A stretch of DNA of 46,762 bases, from positions 3,157 to 49,918 of the forward strand of contig VAWR01000057.1 of the NCBI GenBank assembly GCA_005885245.1, written 5' to 3'. How positions within the stretch are numbered: position 1 is the stretch's first letter; every line of letters begins with the position of its first letter. The DNA is from Actinomycetota bacterium (GTDB lineage Bacteria > Actinomycetota > Thermoleophilia > Gaiellales > Gaiellaceae). The notes under the pieces are model-generated. The model was given only the letters and a program-made list of their open reading frames with translations. It had not been told where the DNA came from and did no database searches. Below, in pieces: positions 44,769-46,762 of the stretch. Both the position numbers and the translations under genes were made by a program.

Positions 44769-46762
44769 CTATTCCTCGAGTTCCACTTCGCCTTCGGCCA
44801 ACGCGGGCGCTTCTTCTTCCGCGTCGTCGTCGGAGACCTCAACGTCGCTCAGATCGCCGAGCGACTCGTCGTTCGGCAAGGCCATCTCGCCGTCCTGGTC
44901 GACCCGCTCCTGGCCTTCCTCGGCCTCTTCGGCTGTCGGCGGGCGGGCCGCCGCGCGCAACGAGCCGGGCGAGAGGTCGATGCCGAGCTCCTCCGCAGCT
45001 CGCAGCAGCTCGTCGTCCTCCTCGCGTACTTCGACCGTCGTGCCCTCGTCGGAGAGGACGTTGACGTCGAGCGCGAGCGACTGCATCTCCTTGAGCAGCA
45101 CCTTGAAGCTCTCGGGGATGGACGGCTCGGCGATGTTCTCGCCCTTGACGATCGCCTCGTAAGCCTTCACGCGGCCGACCGTGTCGTCGGACTTGATCGT
45201 GAGCATCTCCTGCAGGGTGTAGGCGGCGCCGTACGCCTCGAGCGCCCAGACCTCCATCTCGCCGAACCGCTGGCCGCCGAACTGGGCCTTACCGCCGAGG
45301 GGCTGCTGCGTGACGAGCGAGTACGGGCCCGTCGAGCGAGCGTGGATCTTGTCGTCTACGAGGTGGAGCAGCTTCAGGATGTACATGAAGCCGATCGTCA
45401 CCTTGGACTCGTACGGGGCGCCGGACTTCCCGTTGAACAGCCGCACCTTGCCGGACACCTTGCGCCCGGCGGGGCGGTTCTGGTCGACGACGAACTTGAT
45501 CGGCGAGTCGGGATGGTCGGCGACCCACTTGACGAGCGCCTCGTCGACGTCCTCCTCGGTCGCGCCGTCGAAGACCGGCGTCGCGACGGGATGGGGGTTC
45601 TCGGCCGCGATCGGCTTCGCAGCCATCCCGTTCGGGCCGTCACCGTTGGCGAAGACGCCGTGCGCCGCGGCCCAGCCGAGGTGCGTCTCGAGGATCTGGC
45701 CGATGTTCATCCGGCTCGGCACGCCGAGCGGGTTGAGCACGACGTCCACCGGCCGGCCGTCCTCGAGGAACGGCATGTCCTCTTCCGGGACGATCTTCGA
45801 GATGACGCCCTTGTTGCCGTGGCGCCCGGCGAGCTTGTCGCCCTCCGCGATCTTCCGCTTCTTGGCCACGTAGACGCGGACGAGCTCGTTGACGCCGGGC
45901 GAGAGGTCGTCGCCGGCCTCGCGCGAGAACGTCTTGACGTCGATGACTTTGCCGCCCTCGCCGTGCGGAACCTTCAGCGAGGTGTCGCGGACCTCACGCG
46001 CCTTCTCCTTGAAGATGGCGCGGATCAGCTTCTCTTCGGCCGTCAGCTCGGTCTCGCCCTTAGGCGTCACCTTGCCGACGAGCAGGTCGCCGGAGCTGAC
46101 CTCGGCACCGATGCGGACGACGCCGCGGTCGTCGAGGTCCTTGAGCGACTCCTCCGAGCGGTTCGGGATGTCGCGCGTGATCTCCTCGTCGCCGAGCTTG
46201 GTCGAGCGGGCGTCGATCTCGTACTCGTGGATGTGGATCGAGGACAGCACGTCCTCCTTCACGAGCCGCTCCGAGATGACGATCGCGTCCTCGAAGTTGT
46301 AGCCCTCGAACGGCATGAAGGCGACGAGCAGGTTGGCGCCGAGCGCAAGCTCGCCCTGGTCGGTCGAGCTGCCGTCCGCGAGCACCTCCTGCGCCCTGAC
46401 CTTGTCGCCGAGCGACACGATCGGCTTGTGGTGGATCAGCGTGCCCTGGTTCGACCGCATGAACTTCGTCAGCGGGTACTCGTCCTTGCCGTCCTTCGTC
46501 TCGACGGTGATGTGCCCGGCGTCGACGTCGACGACCGTTCCGGCCTGCTGAGATAGGACGACGTCGCCCGTGTCGATCGCCGCGCGGTACTCGAGCCCCG
46601 TCCCGACGATCGGAGCCTGCGTGATCATCAGCGGCACTGCCTGCTTCTGCATGTTCGCGCCCATCAGCGCTCGGTTCGCGTCGTTGTGCTCGAGGAACGG
46701 GATCAGGGCAGTCGCGACGGACACGATCTGCGCCGGCGCGACATCCATGAACTGGATGTCCT
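44769..46762 (-). CDS. rpoB: DNA-directed RNA polymerase subunit beta (partial, N-terminus off window)
   Basis: The last 664 codons of beta. The frame is open to the window edge ([44 protein letters not shown]). Recognisable blocks are [14 protein letters not shown], the [22 protein letters not shown] switch region, [12 protein letters not shown], and [24 protein letters not shown] near the clamp. After [15 protein letters not shown] comes an extra acidic C-terminal tail of about 95 residues. The gap to rpoC is 69 nt. Confidence 0.98.
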   Translation of the reverse strand, partial: DIQFMDVAPAQIVSVATALIPFLEHNDANRALMGANMQKQAVPLMITQAPIVGTGLEYRAAIDTGDVVLSQQAGTVVDVDAGHITVETKDGKDEYPLTKFMRSNQGTLIHHKPIVSLGDKVRAQEVLADGSSTDQGELALGANLLVAFMPFEGYNFEDAIVISERLVKEDVLSSIHIHEYEIDARSTKLGDEEITRDIPNRSEESLKDLDDRGVVRIGAEVSSGDLLVGKVTPKGETELTAEEKLIRAIFKEKAREVRDTSLKVPHGEGGKVIDVKTFSREAGDDLSPGVNELVRVYVAKKRKIAEGDKLAGRHGNKGVISKIVPEEDMPFLEDGRPVDVVLNPLGVPSRMNIGQILETHLGWAAAHGVFANGDGPNGMAAKPIAAENPHPVATPVFDGATEEDVDEALVKWVADHPDSPIKFVVDQNRPAGRKVSGKVRLFNGKSGAPYESKVTIGFMYILKLLHLVDDKIHARSTGPYSLVTQQPLGGKAQFGGQRFGEMEVWALEAYGAAYTLQEMLTIKSDDTVGRVKAYEAIVKGENIAEPSIPESFKVLLKEMQSLALDVNVLSDEGTTVEVREEDDELLRAAEELGIDLSPGSLRAAARPPTAEEAEEGQERVDQDGEMALPNDESLGDLSDVEVSDDDAEEEAPALAEGEVELEE

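Overview
High-GC bacterial DNA whose gene content and order point to an actinobacterium; the mix of GTG/TTG (and apparently CTG) starts, Ku, zinc-type S4/S14/L36 and the composition would fit a Thermoleophilia/Gaiellales-like soil lineage. That placement is inference; no rRNA gene is present to settle it.

Layout. 1-4.7 kb: the N-terminal part of an alpha/beta hydrolase (minus, cut by the window edge), a 55-aa helix-turn-helix-like protein behind a structured leader that carries its own intrinsic terminator, the DNA-end-binding protein Ku (minus), a long-chain acyl-CoA synthetase and a COG4280-like membrane protein. 4.7-9.4 kb: cell-wall genes (NlpC/P60 hydrolase, secreted coiled-coil/3D-domain protein, S13 D-Ala-D-Ala carboxypeptidase) around an orphan NarL/LuxR response regulator. 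9.3-13 kb (minus): a compact truA-YCII-HAD phosphatase-ligA operon. A VIT1-like membrane protein (plus) and an NfeD-like protein (minus) separate it from the ribosomal region.

13.9-35.1 kb (minus) is the fused str-S10-spc-alpha ribosomal superoperon, transcribed right to left: rpsL, rpsG, fusA, tuf, rpsJ, rplC, rplD, rplW, rplB, rpsS, rplV, rpsC, rplP, rpmC, rpsQ, rplN, rplX, rplE, rpsN, rpsH, rplF, rplR, rpsE, rpmD, rplO, secY, adk, map, infA, rpmJ, rpsM, rpsK, rpsD, rpoA, rplQ. Most neighbours overlap by 1-15 nt or nearly touch. Four gaps of about 160-180 nt (rpsJ/rplC, rpsQ/rplN, rplX/rplE, rpsM/rpsK) break this pattern. Each contains a copy of the same structured element: an outer stem, an inner stem and an inner hairpin whose sequences change between copies while pairing is kept, plus an invariant 11-nt motif. 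This is the best candidate for an undescribed system in the window. Several ribosomal proteins carry large low-complexity tails, most strikingly a ~200-aa N-terminal extension on S17 and a ~160-aa C-terminal extension on S3.

35.1-40.1 kb: three accessory genes sit between the str operon and rpoC, a place where rpoC and rpsL are often near neighbours: a GAF-GGDEF diguanylate cyclase, a large secreted protein of unknown function and a secreted PHM/DBH-like copper monooxygenase with a cytochrome-c-type haem motif. The rpoC end of this block holds two perfect hairpins and a 122-bp inverted-repeat element resembling a REP/RAYT-type MITE. 40.1-46.8 kb (minus): rpoC, whose conserved N-terminus can only be read from a CTG start, and rpoB, cut by the window edge.

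There is no gene-free stretch over 300 bases; the longest (557-762, 35070-35328, 39896-40124) are described individually. No tRNA, rRNA or CRISPR was seen.
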